Shown piece after piece: positions 31,855 to 43,019 of a stretch of 64,000 nt of DNA. The stretch spans positions 868,001-932,000 of the forward strand of contig SAUG01000012.1 in NCBI GenBank assembly GCA_011316305.1, written 5' to 3'. The first letter of the stretch is position 1. Every line of letters starts with the position of its first letter. The notes under the pieces were generated by a model. It was given only the letters and a program-made list of their open reading frames with translations, was not told where the DNA came from and made no database searches. The translations under genes and the position numbers were made by a program. The DNA is from Rusavskia elegans. Its lineage: Eukaryota > Ascomycota > Lecanoromycetes > Teloschistales > Teloschistaceae.

Positions 31855-34059
31855 ATGACCACCGCTATGAGCAAGCGCACTCAAATGCGCAATGAAAGAG
31901 CCCTGCAGGACTTGGTCAAAATGGTGCCAGGGAACGACAGATGTGCTGATTGCGAAGCGCGTAATCCAGGTACGTTCATTGCCTCTTCATGACCCACCTA
32001 CTGACAACTTTCTCTCAGGTTGGGCCAGCTGGAGCGTACGTCCGCGTCTTGCACCCAGCTCCTCATTCGGAGCTGCTTCGCCAATGCTAACTTTGTCAAT
32101 TCGCTAGTTGGGCATCTTTCTGTGCATGCGATGTGCTTCCCTCCACCGCAAGCTCGGTACCCATATCTCAAAAGTTAAATCCTTGAGTATGGACAGCTGG
32201 ACCAACGATCAAGTCGAAGTCAGTGGTCCATATCTCGTTTCCTCAAGTCGCCTTCCTGACTTTATTATCAGAGCATGCGACGCAACGGCAATCTTATGTC
32301 TAACAAAATCTACAACCCACGCAATTCGAAACCGTCAGTTCCTCTCGATGTCGATCAAGTGGACTCCGCGCTGGAAAGGTTCATAAGGCAGAAGTACGAT
32401 CAGCAGAGCTTTTCTGGAGCTAGTGCCCTGCGTCCAGCGGTTCGCCAGGACACCGGTAGCACTCGCAGCTCGGATGACCAGCCACCACCACTTCCACCTA
32501 AGCCTGGGAAGCGCTTCAATTTTGGCCTGCGATCCGTCTCATCTGCGCTGCCCACGACTAAGCACTCACAAATATCTCCTCCCACTTCTCCAGATGCCAC
32601 CAATGCCTACCCGCCGTCGCCACCGTTACGGGTCAACAAACAGTCCAGAGTATTTGGTACAAATGTTGGAGGAGGCGGGGAGAATATGGAGTCGAAGCTG
32701 GCGACTTTACGAGATATGGGCTTTGCGGATGAGAAACGGAATTCGGCCATCTTGAAGGGCCTGAACGGAAACCTCGAACGTACCATTGAAACGATCGTCC
32801 GTCTTGGCGACAGCAATACACCCAACTCAAGACCAAGGTCTCCAGCCAGAGCAAGACAAGTGGCTGTAAGCCAGCCAATAAGCATGAGTCATCCATTTGC
32901 CAGCGTTGGAGTAGAGCCCCCTCAGCCCGCTGCGATTGGTTTAACAGTGACTTCTTCGGCAGCGTCGTCGATAGCCCCGAAAGAGACACCACCGTTGCCA
33001 TCCTTACCGTCCGATAGAAATGGCCATGAAGATCGACTTCCTCCTACGCAGTCCTATAATCCTTTCGAGACTTCGACTTCACGATCAGATACTTGGCCGT
33101 TGGAGAAAACACTCGAGAATATGCAGCTATCGCAGCCTCCACAGCAACAGCAACCCCTGTTTCCAAACGCAACCGGAGGATACCCAATCCAGCCCCAGCA
33201 TATTGAAGCAAGCAGGTTTCAGCAATCCATGACTCCCCCAGTACCACAACTACATCAACATTTACGTTCCAACCCTTACGCCCAGCAAATGTCCAGTGCC
33301 AATCATGACTACAACCTGTTCTTCCAGTCTTCGCAGCAAGCGCCTCCAGCTCCTCAATGCTTCTATGATTACAGTAATCAGCCTCCACCAACGAGCAACA
33401 CTGCATATAATCCTTTTTACACAACACAACCGCCAAACCATTTATATACCCATTTATATACCCATGACAACATGTTGCAGTCACCTCAGACCTTCCCACC
33501 ACAGCAGACGCCTCAGCACCAGCAGTCCTACATGACAATCCAGAGCCAGTCCCTGCCACCAAACGATCAGCATCAGGTGAACCCATTGCAACAACCTCTA
33601 ATCACTCAAATGCACCCACAACACCAACAGCTTCCGCCACCGAGCCAATATCAGCCGCAACCACTCCAAGCACAACCGACAGGTCGATTCGACAAATCAA
33701 GCATTTTAGCGCTGTATAACTATCCTCATCTGGCTCCCCCACCTCTTCCTAACAGCAACGTCACGTCGGAGAACCAGGCGCCGCCCATAGAATCTTCAGC
33801 CCCACAACCATCGACCCCGAACCCTAGGACACTAAGTCAACGAAGCGTGACGATGCCAGCTCAGCTCGCATCCGGCAGTCGAAACCCTTTCCACACCGCG
33901 AATCCGAATAGCACAGTGGTCTCATCCAATACCATACCCGCAATACCGTCCGGCCTCAGCCGACATGTCAGTCAGGAGAGTGTAGATATTGGGGGCTATC
34001 AGAGCGGTAGGCATAGTCCGGACGCCTTTGCTAGCCTGAGTGCTAGGTTTGTACGATAG
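31855..34059 (+). CDS. ArfGAP with UBA domain and Gln/Pro-rich tail (Gts1/Ucp3-like), 676 aa, four exons
   Basis: Exons are 31855-31969, 32019-32035 (only 17 nt), 32108-32218 and 32272-34059 (2,031 nt, in frame). The ArfGAP zinc finger is C-x2-C (CADC) in exon 1 and C-x2-C (CMRC) in exon 3, bridged by the microexon coding GWASWS; the arginine-finger region is CASLHRKLGTHISKVKS. A UBA domain lies at about residues 225-265 (KLATLRDMGFADEKRNSAIL). From about residue 300 the protein is low complexity, very rich in Gln, Pro, Ser and Asn. The family stimulates GTP hydrolysis by Arf proteins in vesicle traffic. Yeast Gts1 and fission-yeast Ucp3 share this architecture. Confidence 0.85.
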
Positions 34060-35051
34060 CATGTAATGATAATTTCGAATGAAGCAACGTTTCTGCCTGT
34101 TGTCGACAATGATCTCTTACATGTGCCTTAGTATCGACCATGATAGCGATCTAATTGTCGCAGTGGCCGCAACAGTATTTGCTAGTCTGCTGTTCGCTGA
34201 GGGTGGCCGTTATTACTACAGCTACATCAGGCTTCAACAACGTGCAACCAAAGTGACCGGGCTCAAGATTTAGTAGGTAGAATGAGTCCGTATGCTCATC
34301 CAGATCTCTGGTTTTAAGGTTCAGTAATGTCTCTTGGATCGAACTTTGCCAGCAAAATCTTGTGGATAAGTGAAGATACGGCTGGGCGAAGAGTCAGATG
34401 CCGATGGTTTGACCGTAGCCACCTGCTAACTGAAGGAACCGAACAACGAACAAGCCTGAAAGCCCCATCTTCTTTGGGTAATTCGACGCAGCAAAGTATC
34501 GGAGATACAACATCGATGGGGTATTTACAAGATGTCGTCGAATCAAAATTGTGCTTCATTTATGCACTGCATAATTAGTCATTAAGGTGAGTAGTCAAAT
34601 ACCTTAGTCAGCTGAGTTAGCGTAATAAGTACTGCGTTGTCACTGTCGACTCTCTATCTCTTGCCCGTCACCCATCATTGAAGAAATATCAATGATTTGC
34701 TGCTCCATTAATTCATTTTGTTTCATGGGGTGTCTTCCGATACAGAAGATGTACATGACACCAGAAGCAAGCGTCTCGATGCATAAATTCATTGGTTCCC
34801 ACCCTGGTCAGAAAGCCTCCAGGCATGCTCAATGCGAGGCGTCCACACGAGGCTGGCGATGGGGGCGAGGCTGTTCGCGACACTGCCTGGTCCCCATCAA
34901 TCTTCCACGACCTGCATAACGGCTTTCTTCAACACGACAACCTATTCCTCCGACGTGAAGCCTGTAACGGGTTCTTCTATCGGAAGTATCGCTGTATCCT
35001 CCATTCATTTTTATTTACGCTGCGATTGATTTGATTATCTGGTGAAGTACC
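34060..35051. other. Intergenic, nothing recognised
   Basis: About 1 kb of normal-composition DNA; short frames only. Confidence 0.4.
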
Positions 35052-38000
35052 ATGACTTCGTTCAGCAAGTTCATCCCTGGCATTGCAAGCGGCTCCCTGG
35101 AGATAGCACCTGCTCTTGCCAACCTCAATTTCGACTTTGCTCTGTGGAAAGTTGCTGCGCCAAAAGAGTTTGAAGGTGTCGGCTCAGCGCTATCCACTTC
35201 CCGACGGGATGACGCGGAAAGAGGCATGCTTCACACAATCGCTCGCAAACTCGGTGCGTTGTTCGAGAGGAAGTTACCCTCGACACCTGGCTTGACGAGG
35301 GCATATGGGACCCGAGCTTCGGAGATAGCACAGGCCTTGTCGTTAGATGAACAAGGTCGCAAGAGCTATGGCGTTTTTGCCAGTCGAGCTGGCGCGGACG
35401 CCACCAGTCTGTGGGCTGCAGCGACATCGGGGACGAGTGCCATCTCGGTTCACTTACTCGCCTGCATGCTGGCTCGGATATGGGATGCTCCTGAGGCTAC
35501 ATCAATATGGGTCGAGATTGTCAAGAGACGCAAGGAAGAGGTGGTTGCAGAATTCGATGAGACCGACATCGCTCATTTGGCCACATTCAACGCCGCCCAA
35601 CAAGATCTGCCGCGAGCCCAGATTGCCGAGTGGGACGACAGCGCACGAGCTTGGTTGCGAGTCGCTGATGGCGTAAAAAAGAAGCAGCAGAAACAGCTAA
35701 TGCTGATCCTGGACAATGTCCAAGTTCCGGTCAATGCAAAGACTGACACGTATGAGAGTGTGATGGAAGCCTGGAGCAATGCCTTGACCCAGGTGGAGGC
35801 TTTGGTCCAAGGCATCTCGCAGCAGGCCAGAAGTGGTGATATCCTTCTCGCACTTTCCTCCTGGCACCTGTTCCCCAATCTCACAGTGGTGACACCGTCG
35901 ATGGCCCATGTACGCCAAAATGATCCGGTCTTCGGGTCGGGCGGTGTATTGACAATTGGACTTCAAGCCCCAACTAATCAGGAGAAAGGAGTCCACTGGT
36001 CTCTGCCTCTAGCATATCTCCGCCACTATGGAGCACCTGTCGTGTCAGCGCGATCAATTCGTAGTGGACTGCGTTCACGCCTTTCGCTCCAAGAGCTTCT
36101 ACAAGCTACTCTTGGCTCCTTACTCCAAAGCTGGGGTGCAGCAGGGCAAGATACATTTCGGTCGCTAAGATGGTTATCGTCCATGTACCACCTGTTACTC
36201 GAGGGGGCGAAGCTTGGCAACGACAAAGCAGCAGTTCTGACAGGAGGCGCCGCTGAGCATTCATGGTTGGCGCTTCTCTCCGAGGCAGCGAATCTGTACA
36301 TGGTTTCTGAGGGCCTTGAGCGTCAGCACAACAACAAGCTAATCTCTTTAGGTCGCAAACATGGCAAAACTTTTCTTGGAACGCCATCTGCACCTATTTT
36401 TGGATTGCTGGAACGTGGCAGCTTCATAAAGATGATGGCCATTGAAGAAGAGCGGATCGAATTGCTACGGAAGGTTGGCAAGAACATGGCAGAGCAGATG
36501 GGGATTGACAGTTCCCAGATCTTTATCAGATACAAGCATGAGCTTTCGGAAGACTCTTGGGTCTACGAATACGCTACCGCACTCCCATACAACACCAGTA
36601 GGAAAAGAAAAGCTGATGGCACATCGTGTTCAATCCAATCACATCATCGTTGGCTGTATTCTGGGGGCGACCCAAGAATCGACCAATCAGTGCGTGAGTT
36701 GAATCAAAATTATCGTAACGCAACTGGCAACAGCATGGAAGGTGTGATTGAACAACAGTACGCCCAATCTGGAGATGTATATCGCTCAGTAGGTGGAAGC
36801 GCTGCAACTACAGACCAGGTAAAGGACTCTCACGAATATGAGCGGAGACAAGCCATACTAAACGCAGCCGGAGAATCTGTCTCCAAGCGTGGGGACCAGC
36901 TCACTGTGGTTCGTCTCGCGGCGGATGGGGGCATCTCTTGGTGTCGTGCTGATAATGGTCATCGCTCTCACTCTCCGCCTTGGCACAACTTCGCTTTCGG
37001 TGCCGTCGACGATGCAGCATTGTTCGTCAACCACAAAAACAAGCCACTTGTCGATGTAGTCCTGACGTCGGATGAGAGTGCTACGTTACTGTATTCAATC
37101 TTTGAGGGCTACTCGATCGACAAGCTCATGGTGGCTTCTGAGCTGGAACGTAGCTTGCGGTTCGCTCGAGTGGATGTCGACCCGCATCTGAAGTCCCTCA
37201 AAGCTATTTCAACAGCTGCTACGATGTTCAGACATTTCCCGTACGCTTCAGTAGACGTTCGGATCTTGCAGCGGGGTTTATACAATGCGTCGTGGATTCG
37301 AAGCTGTATTGGCGCACAAGAATATCAGGCGGTCCTGAATCCGCTTGATAAAAGACACTTATCGTTGCAGTCGTACGCACTCAGCAAGCAACAGACAACT
37401 CTGAACGAGCAGCGCCAGATACACGAGCCGTTACCATCTCTAGACGGGCTGCACGGAACACCTGCGGTATTATTGCCCTACGCGCTAAGCAAGGAGCAGG
37501 CCTTCGCGTGTCTGGCAATGTTTGAATCAGGCCAGCACGATATCGACCCAAGCCAGCTGATCGATGTGATGGCTATGTCCAGTGGAGACTCAATATACGT
37601 CAGTGCAGCCCTGCTAACGGACCCCTACGACGAGACCCAACCCGGAGACATCAGAGGTGTCATGGGCAACATTGGTCGACCAGGCATCACTTTCCTTGTC
37701 CCTCCGAAAAAACCCCTGATCAAAGAAGTATCTATTGACGAATGGCCCCTCATCGAACGCCATGAGTTCGATGGGTGTCTCTCTGATCATTTCCAGAATA
37801 CTTCGCTTCATCTTTCTTTCACCACTGCTGAAACGCCTATAAACATCGGATTCTCAGGAGGTCAAGATCTCGAAGCTTGCATCCTTGAAACCCTGTTCTC
37901 GGTATATGAATGTGGAAGATGGATAGCAGACTTGAATGTATCTAATCTGACAACGGCCAAAAGGCTGTCCAGATTGTGTGGGTGCACCACAGCTGGTAGC

Positions 38001-38228
38001 TGGCATTCAAACATGACCTGCATTGACAGCTGGCTTGGCCTCGTGGATGCTCCCGAAGACAAGGTCTCATTGGTCAGAGCGCATGGCAATTGGCAAGCTC
38101 GGCTTGCGGCTTCGTCAATCAGTCTTGCTTTGGGTTATAGTACCATACTGCTTCCCAGTGATGTCTGCTGGCAATGCTTCGATCGAGAAACAAGGGTGTA
38201 TAAAACCCATATCATGGCGATAGGCTAG
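35052..38228 (+). CDS. Large protein of unknown function, 1,058 aa, intronless
   Basis: A single long exon starting ACCATGA. The N-terminal 130 residues are Ala/Leu/Ser-rich, starting SFSKFIPGIASGSLEIAPALANLNFDFAL. The middle has W-rich helices. The C-terminal third holds DVxVLQRGLYNASWI, then FSGGQDLEACILETLFSVYECGRW, a Cys/Trp/Ser-rich RLCGC...GSWHS segment and an end of the form ALGYSTILLPSDVCWQCFDR. No transmembrane span and no signal peptide are evident. I recall similar long orphan proteins in filamentous ascomycetes ending in this LP-DVCW pattern, but know no function or domain. The uninterrupted 3.2-kb frame makes the gene itself certain. Confidence 0.85.
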   Translation: MTSFSKFIPGIASGSLEIAPALANLNFDFALWKVAAPKEFEGVGSALSTSRRDDAERGMLHTIARKLGALFERKLPSTPGLTRAYGTRASEIAQALSLDEQGRKSYGVFASRAGADATSLWAAATSGTSAISVHLLACMLARIWDAPEATSIWVEIVKRRKEEVVAEFDETDIAHLATFNAAQQDLPRAQIAEWDDSARAWLRVADGVKKKQQKQLMLILDNVQVPVNAKTDTYESVMEAWSNALTQVEALVQGISQQARSGDILLALSSWHLFPNLTVVTPSMAHVRQNDPVFGSGGVLTIGLQAPTNQEKGVHWSLPLAYLRHYGAPVVSARSIRSGLRSRLSLQELLQATLGSLLQSWGAAGQDTFRSLRWLSSMYHLLLEGAKLGNDKAAVLTGGAAEHSWLALLSEAANLYMVSEGLERQHNNKLISLGRKHGKTFLGTPSAPIFGLLERGSFIKMMAIEEERIELLRKVGKNMAEQMGIDSSQIFIRYKHELSEDSWVYEYATALPYNTSRKRKADGTSCSIQSHHRWLYSGGDPRIDQSVRELNQNYRNATGNSMEGVIEQQYAQSGDVYRSVGGSAATTDQVKDSHEYERRQAILNAAGESVSKRGDQLTVVRLAADGGISWCRADNGHRSHSPPWHNFAFGAVDDAALFVNHKNKPLVDVVLTSDESATLLYSIFEGYSIDKLMVASELERSLRFARVDVDPHLKSLKAISTAATMFRHFPYASVDVRILQRGLYNASWIRSCIGAQEYQAVLNPLDKRHLSLQSYALSKQQTTLNEQRQIHEPLPSLDGLHGTPAVLLPYALSKEQAFACLAMFESGQHDIDPSQLIDVMAMSSGDSIYVSAALLTDPYDETQPGDIRGVMGNIGRPGITFLVPPKKPLIKEVSIDEWPLIERHEFDGCLSDHFQNTSLHLSFTTAETPINIGFSGGQDLEACILETLFSVYECGRWIADLNVSNLTTAKRLSRLCGCTTAGSWHSNMTCIDSWLGLVDAPEDKVSLVRAHGNWQARLAASSISLALGYSTILLPSDVCWQCFDRETRVYKTHIMAIG

Positions 38229-39673
38229 GTGGACGAGTCCTGATGGTAGATGGTTTGAGATTCAACGTCGACCGTTAATTGCTATCGATTCAATTAATAA
38301 TGAAGACACCGACTCTCCTGGTGGATTACTAGAACTTCTTCCAAGGTTCTAATTCAGCCAACGTGGTTTATGCCTCAAGTGGAGCCGAATTATTCATGAA
38401 CTAACTATGATCAAAGAATCTCTGATGGCACTTTGACCGTCCATCACTCTTTCATTGATATGCCAACTTTCTTCAAAAGTTGAGATGTCTGTATTATCAC
38501 ACCGTTTGCCTCTGTTGTTGACCCCGGTCTAACCCTATCTTTCTTCAGACAACTCAAAGAGCCACCGCCTAACATCAATCATTCCTACCTGATCTATCAT
38601 CAATACCTTTTTGCGAGCTTATGGCCTTGCCGAAGTTTACAACTTCTCCCATGACTACTTCATCAAATCCTATGGTTATGGCTCCTGTTCCTCCTTTATC
38701 TACATCCATGTTGATGTAAGCGCAGAAGCCGATTTTACAAAATTTGCGGTATCGATGAATGATCGAGTACAAAAATGATATTGGCAACGCTGCAGGAAGC
38801 AATGCTTGTTTATCTCTTGCGGAAAACAGAGGGTCCAGACTCTTACACAAATGAACATTGACAATAGCATACCGTGGTAGGTGGAGCCACTGCTTAATAC
38901 TTAAGCTGGGATCCAGCACTTGTAAGAGCAAGTGGCAACCCATTCACTCGTCCAATCTCAATCGTTGCTCCAGCGAGCCCTACTCTGTTTTGAGATATAT
39001 GTTGGAACGTTCAAAGATTCCTCGTCCCCTTCAGTCCTTTTGGCTGGGTACTTCCCTGGTACCCCAGTTCCCATCCTCTAGCGAAGCAGCATAAGCCAAT
39101 TTTTTTAGTGGAATTTTCGTCACATTATTCTCCATCATCATGATCCTGTTTGCGCGGTGGTGGAGACTGTATCTCAAGTATGTGCAGGAAAATTCTTGTA
39201 GATTGTTTCATTCCTTTCTGTCGTGCGCACAACAACTTCCGCAGTCTTTTGTCTCATGGTTCTCCTGCCCGATCCCATTATTCTCAATTTCACGGGGGCT
39301 CATCACAAAACACTCATTACCCAGACTTGACAGATTAGCTAGGCACAGTGAGAAATTATGGGCTTTCATATCGTTGCCGTTGTCATTTTCCGTTTGGATC
39401 TCCGGTGTAACATGTATTTATATCGTGTCAGAGGTCTCTTCCTCGACACATTTTCGTATGTGTCGAGGGGCCTCCAAGGTTGTCACTATGGAATACTTTT
39501 CCCAACACGTTTACCTGTTCATCAGGCGAACTAAAGCGTACATCCATGCTGATCTCCTCGTTCTTTCTCTTTTTCTATACCCCGGGTTCCTCGCGAGTCG
39601 ATCATGAGCTTCTCCCCTCTTCTTCTGTCAGCAAAAAAGCATCTAGCCACAGCCCATATCTCTCAGCATAAAG
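38229..39673. other. Intergenic, nothing recognised
   Basis: 1.4 kb. A 155-codon plus frame at 39140-39607 has no family resemblance, an odd Ser/Leu/Phe composition and probably is chance. A C/T-rich leader precedes 39674. Confidence 0.4.
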
Positions 39674-41152
39674 ATGCCTCCACTCCAACCCAATAACTTC
39701 ACAAACATATCAAAAACTAACATCCTCGACGTCTCAAGACCAGGACGACGTACCCGCTCAAGGAAATCCCAGAATTCGAACGCCCCATCCCCAGCACAGA
39801 TTTCAACATCCAACATCATCGACGCACCAAACACACCGCGCAAGACTCGAAGAGGCACCATCCCCGCAAGCCCAGTCGTGAGAACGACTTCAACCAGACA
39901 AGAGACCCGTCACGATCCCCTCACCAGGAAAGATCGAGCCGCGCGTCTTCAGCGTACCACGGGGGGCAGATTTGCGAAGACAAAATCGAAAAGCAACGCG
40001 AAAGAGACGAAACGGGATGCCGAAGATGAGGAAGACACGCAAGATGATGAGGATCCGCTATCGCAGATAAATGACATTCGATCAAAGCGAGCAAGTACCA
40101 AGACTCTGGGGGAATCTGATGGCAATGCTTTACGAACGGGGTATAAAGATCCTACAGCCCATCAGATGTTGAAACCTCATGAAGAATCATTCACGGATGT
40201 CGATATGGTCGTGGACAGACAGGAGAACACACGTGGAATCATCGTCCAGCAGGGAGATATAGCAGATGGCACCGCAGCGACACGAACACCATATCAAGGT
40301 CCCACAGCCCATCAAATGCTGAAAGCTCTCGAAGAATCAATCGCAGATGCAATGGATGTAAGCATGGACGGCGGAACCATTGAGCGTGGAAACGCAGGCA
40401 ACAATACCGCATCGGCAAGGCCAACTCGAGCAGAAAGTCCGGTATCAGACGACGATGACGACCAGCCATCAACACGAGGAAGAACCCAACCCTCCCGTGG
40501 CACCTCGCCTAAGCCAACAACCCCCTCCCAAAGCAAACGAATCCTAACCTACCCCAACGGACCCAACATGCCACCACTAATCACCTACATCCACACCCCT
40601 CCACTACCACGACCTCAACCACGCAGCCCATCTCCGCGACCAAAATATAACATCCGTATCGCCCCGCCATCAAATACAATACACATACCTCTCCCTCTAG
40701 CGCCCACCGCCTCTCGGCCCGGCCTGGTGCTCCAGTCGCCATCCCGATCGCAGTCCCCGCCTTCCAGCCCCGTCGATCAGTGGAATCACCAGCCGCCTGG
40801 TTTCGACTCGCTGGTGCCGAGGGGGGGCGGGTATCGGAGTGGTAGTATAGAGCGGTGGCCGAATTTGCCGGATCGAATGGTGGAGAGGATGAGGAAGGGG
40901 GGCTTGGAGGTTAGGGGGGAGGAGATTGTTGTTCGGGCGGAGGAGGAGGAAGAAGGACAGGATGATGGGGAAGAAGAGAGTGGTGATGGTGATAGGGGAG
41001 GAGGGAGCGGAGCGGATGATGTTGGGCTGGATGAAGGTGGGGAGGGGGTGGGGGTTCTTGGAACTGTGAGACAGTGGAGTGAAGTTAGTTCGGTTGGAGA
41101 TCCAGTGGATACAACCATGTCGGAGTTGGATAGTCTTCTTGAGGGGTATTGA
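39674..41152 (+). CDS. Disordered basic/acidic protein of unknown function, 492 aa
   Basis: Single exon. Rich in Pro, Ser, Thr, Arg and Asp/Glu with no folded domain visible. Basic clusters (PGRRTRSRKS, KTRRG) could act as nuclear signals. A segment of about 20 residues is duplicated: DPTAHQMLKPHEES near residue 158 and GPTAHQMLKALEES near residue 210. A Pro-rich block (about 300-380) with PPLPRPQPRSPSPRP follows. The C-terminus has a poly-Glu/Gly run. Species-restricted or fast-evolving proteins often look like this. The frame is long for chance, and codon use fits coding DNA. Confidence 0.65.
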   Translation: MPPLQPNNFTNISKTNILDVSRPGRRTRSRKSQNSNAPSPAQISTSNIIDAPNTPRKTRRGTIPASPVVRTTSTRQETRHDPLTRKDRAARLQRTTGGRFAKTKSKSNAKETKRDAEDEEDTQDDEDPLSQINDIRSKRASTKTLGESDGNALRTGYKDPTAHQMLKPHEESFTDVDMVVDRQENTRGIIVQQGDIADGTAATRTPYQGPTAHQMLKALEESIADAMDVSMDGGTIERGNAGNNTASARPTRAESPVSDDDDDQPSTRGRTQPSRGTSPKPTTPSQSKRILTYPNGPNMPPLITYIHTPPLPRPQPRSPSPRPKYNIRIAPPSNTIHIPLPLAPTASRPGLVLQSPSRSQSPPSSPVDQWNHQPPGFDSLVPRGGGYRSGSIERWPNLPDRMVERMRKGGLEVRGEEIVVRAEEEEEGQDDGEEESGDGDRGGGSGADDVGLDEGGEGVGVLGTVRQWSEVSSVGDPVDTTMSELDSLLEGY

Positions 41153-41961
41153 GTTGGGTGATTGATGCCCATTGATCCGTACAGACAGGGGAAGGTGGAT
41201 TTAAGCTTGGATGAATTAGATGGCATGGCACAGGGGTGTCGCTAGGAGAAGAACTGCGAAGCCAGAACATGGCTACATAAGAAATGTAAGGTAGACGTTC
41301 AAGACTAGCATAATTAAATGCAGCTTCCGACAATTGCCATCGTACTATAGTTAATACTTCATGTGAGAACTTACAACGATATAGCGATGGTGCTTTCCCG
41401 GCTGGAATTTCAGAGGGTAGAAACCTGTGACCACCATACCTTCCTCTATTGACTGTATCATTGTCAAGAGGAAACTGATATGCAGAAGTTACCTCGTATC
41501 TAGAGAACCTTGGGTTTGCTTCTGGACAGATGTACTCGTCCCTGAGTCTCTGTGTAATATACGATCCTTTTCCACACGATACTCTAGTAAACTTCGACAT
41601 CGATCTTTGTGGGCTCCAAAAGGGAAAAGGTAGTTTGCCAGATAGGCAGTGTGAGGACTCGCCTTTCGATGAGCTCTCATCCTCTTACTTATGGCTGTGA
41701 TATCTTCGCAATATAGGTAACAAGCTTTTCAGCTATGCTGAGTTCCCAAACCAAACGCTATATGCGTCGATGAGCAGATGAAGACAGACCACCCGTCGTC
41801 GCTTATATTGGGAACGATAACTTCTGCCACAGGGTGCCTTTGAGCTCCAGCCGATACCATTTGGCGATCAAGCGCAAGGTCCAGGGTTCTCGTATTTATG
41901 ATAAGTAGACATGGATGCGATCAGCCAACCTTTCCTGCGGTCGGTGTTCCAGGGTACCTAG
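41153..41961. other. Intergenic; probable 5' part of next gene not found
   Basis: About 0.8 kb. The next gene's frame is blocked by TAG at 41959-41961, which can serve as a splice acceptor. A first exon with signal peptide is expected upstream here but I could not place it. Confidence 0.35.
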
Positions 41962-42723
41962 AGAGGTCATGAGGCTGATGCTCCATTATCCCACGATTGC
42001 TTTCCACTGGCAGCTCGTCTTACATTCCCCGAGCTTCTTACTCAAGTCCGGCAAGCTATTCAGCTAGTTCTTCAAGACCTACAGTACGGTGTAGCCTCTC
42101 GTCACGGCTATCGTGCCTTCTTCAAATCCAACGCACACCTGCTCTTTGTGCAAGAGGTTTTTCAGACCATCACCGCAGGCCATGATCTGCAGGGCCGACG
42201 ACCGGTGATCCAGTGTCTAAATACTGCCGAGCAAGCGCCGACGAAACCAAGTGCATACAGCATGATGTGCGAGCCACGAGAAGGACACGAGCTGGTCCGA
42301 GCAAGGGGTTGGCGGTCTCAAGGCTTACTGGCGCTATGCCCGGACTTCTGGACGCATCCAGCGTTCCCCAACGGCACTGACGATTGCCCGCTTATCGCCG
42401 GTAGAAGAGGGTTTCAGAGGTTTGCGAAGAATGAGGATGGTTCGGCCTTAACGGATACGCAGTTTGGCATCTTGATACGTGAGTTGGTTCAGATGTATAA
42501 TCCTTTGGATGAAGGACCGGAGGAAGGCAGCGTCAATGGCGCGAATGAGGGTTTGGAGTTGAGCAGGGAGCAAAGCATACAGAATGCGGGTAATTGGGCT
42601 CTCTATGCTGCATGTAAGCTCCATGCTCCTTGTGTCTTTCCTTAGGGACTCATTGCTGACAAATGTACAGCTGTGAGAGCTGGGTGTACGAGGTTCCCAC
42701 CTATCACGAGGCTAGGAACATAG
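41962..42723 (+). CDS. Lysine-specific metalloendopeptidase-like protein lacking catalytic histidines, 5' end undefined
   Basis: The recognisable part is 41962-42613 and 42671-42723, joined through GTAAGC...ACAG. The pattern fits a fungal family of secreted M35-like metalloendopeptidase relatives: HDCFPLAAR near the start, GYRAFFKSNAHLLFVQEVFQ, ALCPDFWT near mid, then the active-site helix and a C-terminal NAGNWALYAA. In active members the helix reads HELVH. Here it is RELVQ (42478-42492), so both zinc-binding histidines are gone. Whether the gene is expressed as an inactive paralogue or is decaying cannot be told; the loss is not RIP-like (A to G and a transversion). The start codon and signal peptide were not located. 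Confidence 0.5.
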
Positions 42724-43019
42724 AGTAAGAGAAACAATACCCAGATCAGGAGGGTCTTGTCGAGTGTACTCTACTCTGGCTGCACTGGACGATTGTAGAT
42801 GTCGATACACGGATCAGGGACGCAGTACAGAGTACGGGGTAAAATGCCAAGACTTACATACACGTCCTGAGCCTCGGTCCCCGGATTCACCAAACCCCAC
42901 ATTGAAACCTCGAAGTAGACGTCCAGTCTTGGTGCACGATGTAGATGACAACTTCTACACTTCTAGCCTGTGAAGAGCGCGTTGTTCGACTACAGCCCTC
43001 TATCTCGTCAACATCCAAT

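Noticed and set aside
39140..39607. 155-codon plus-strand frame
   Set aside because: Ser/Leu/Phe-rich without any motif or splice partner.
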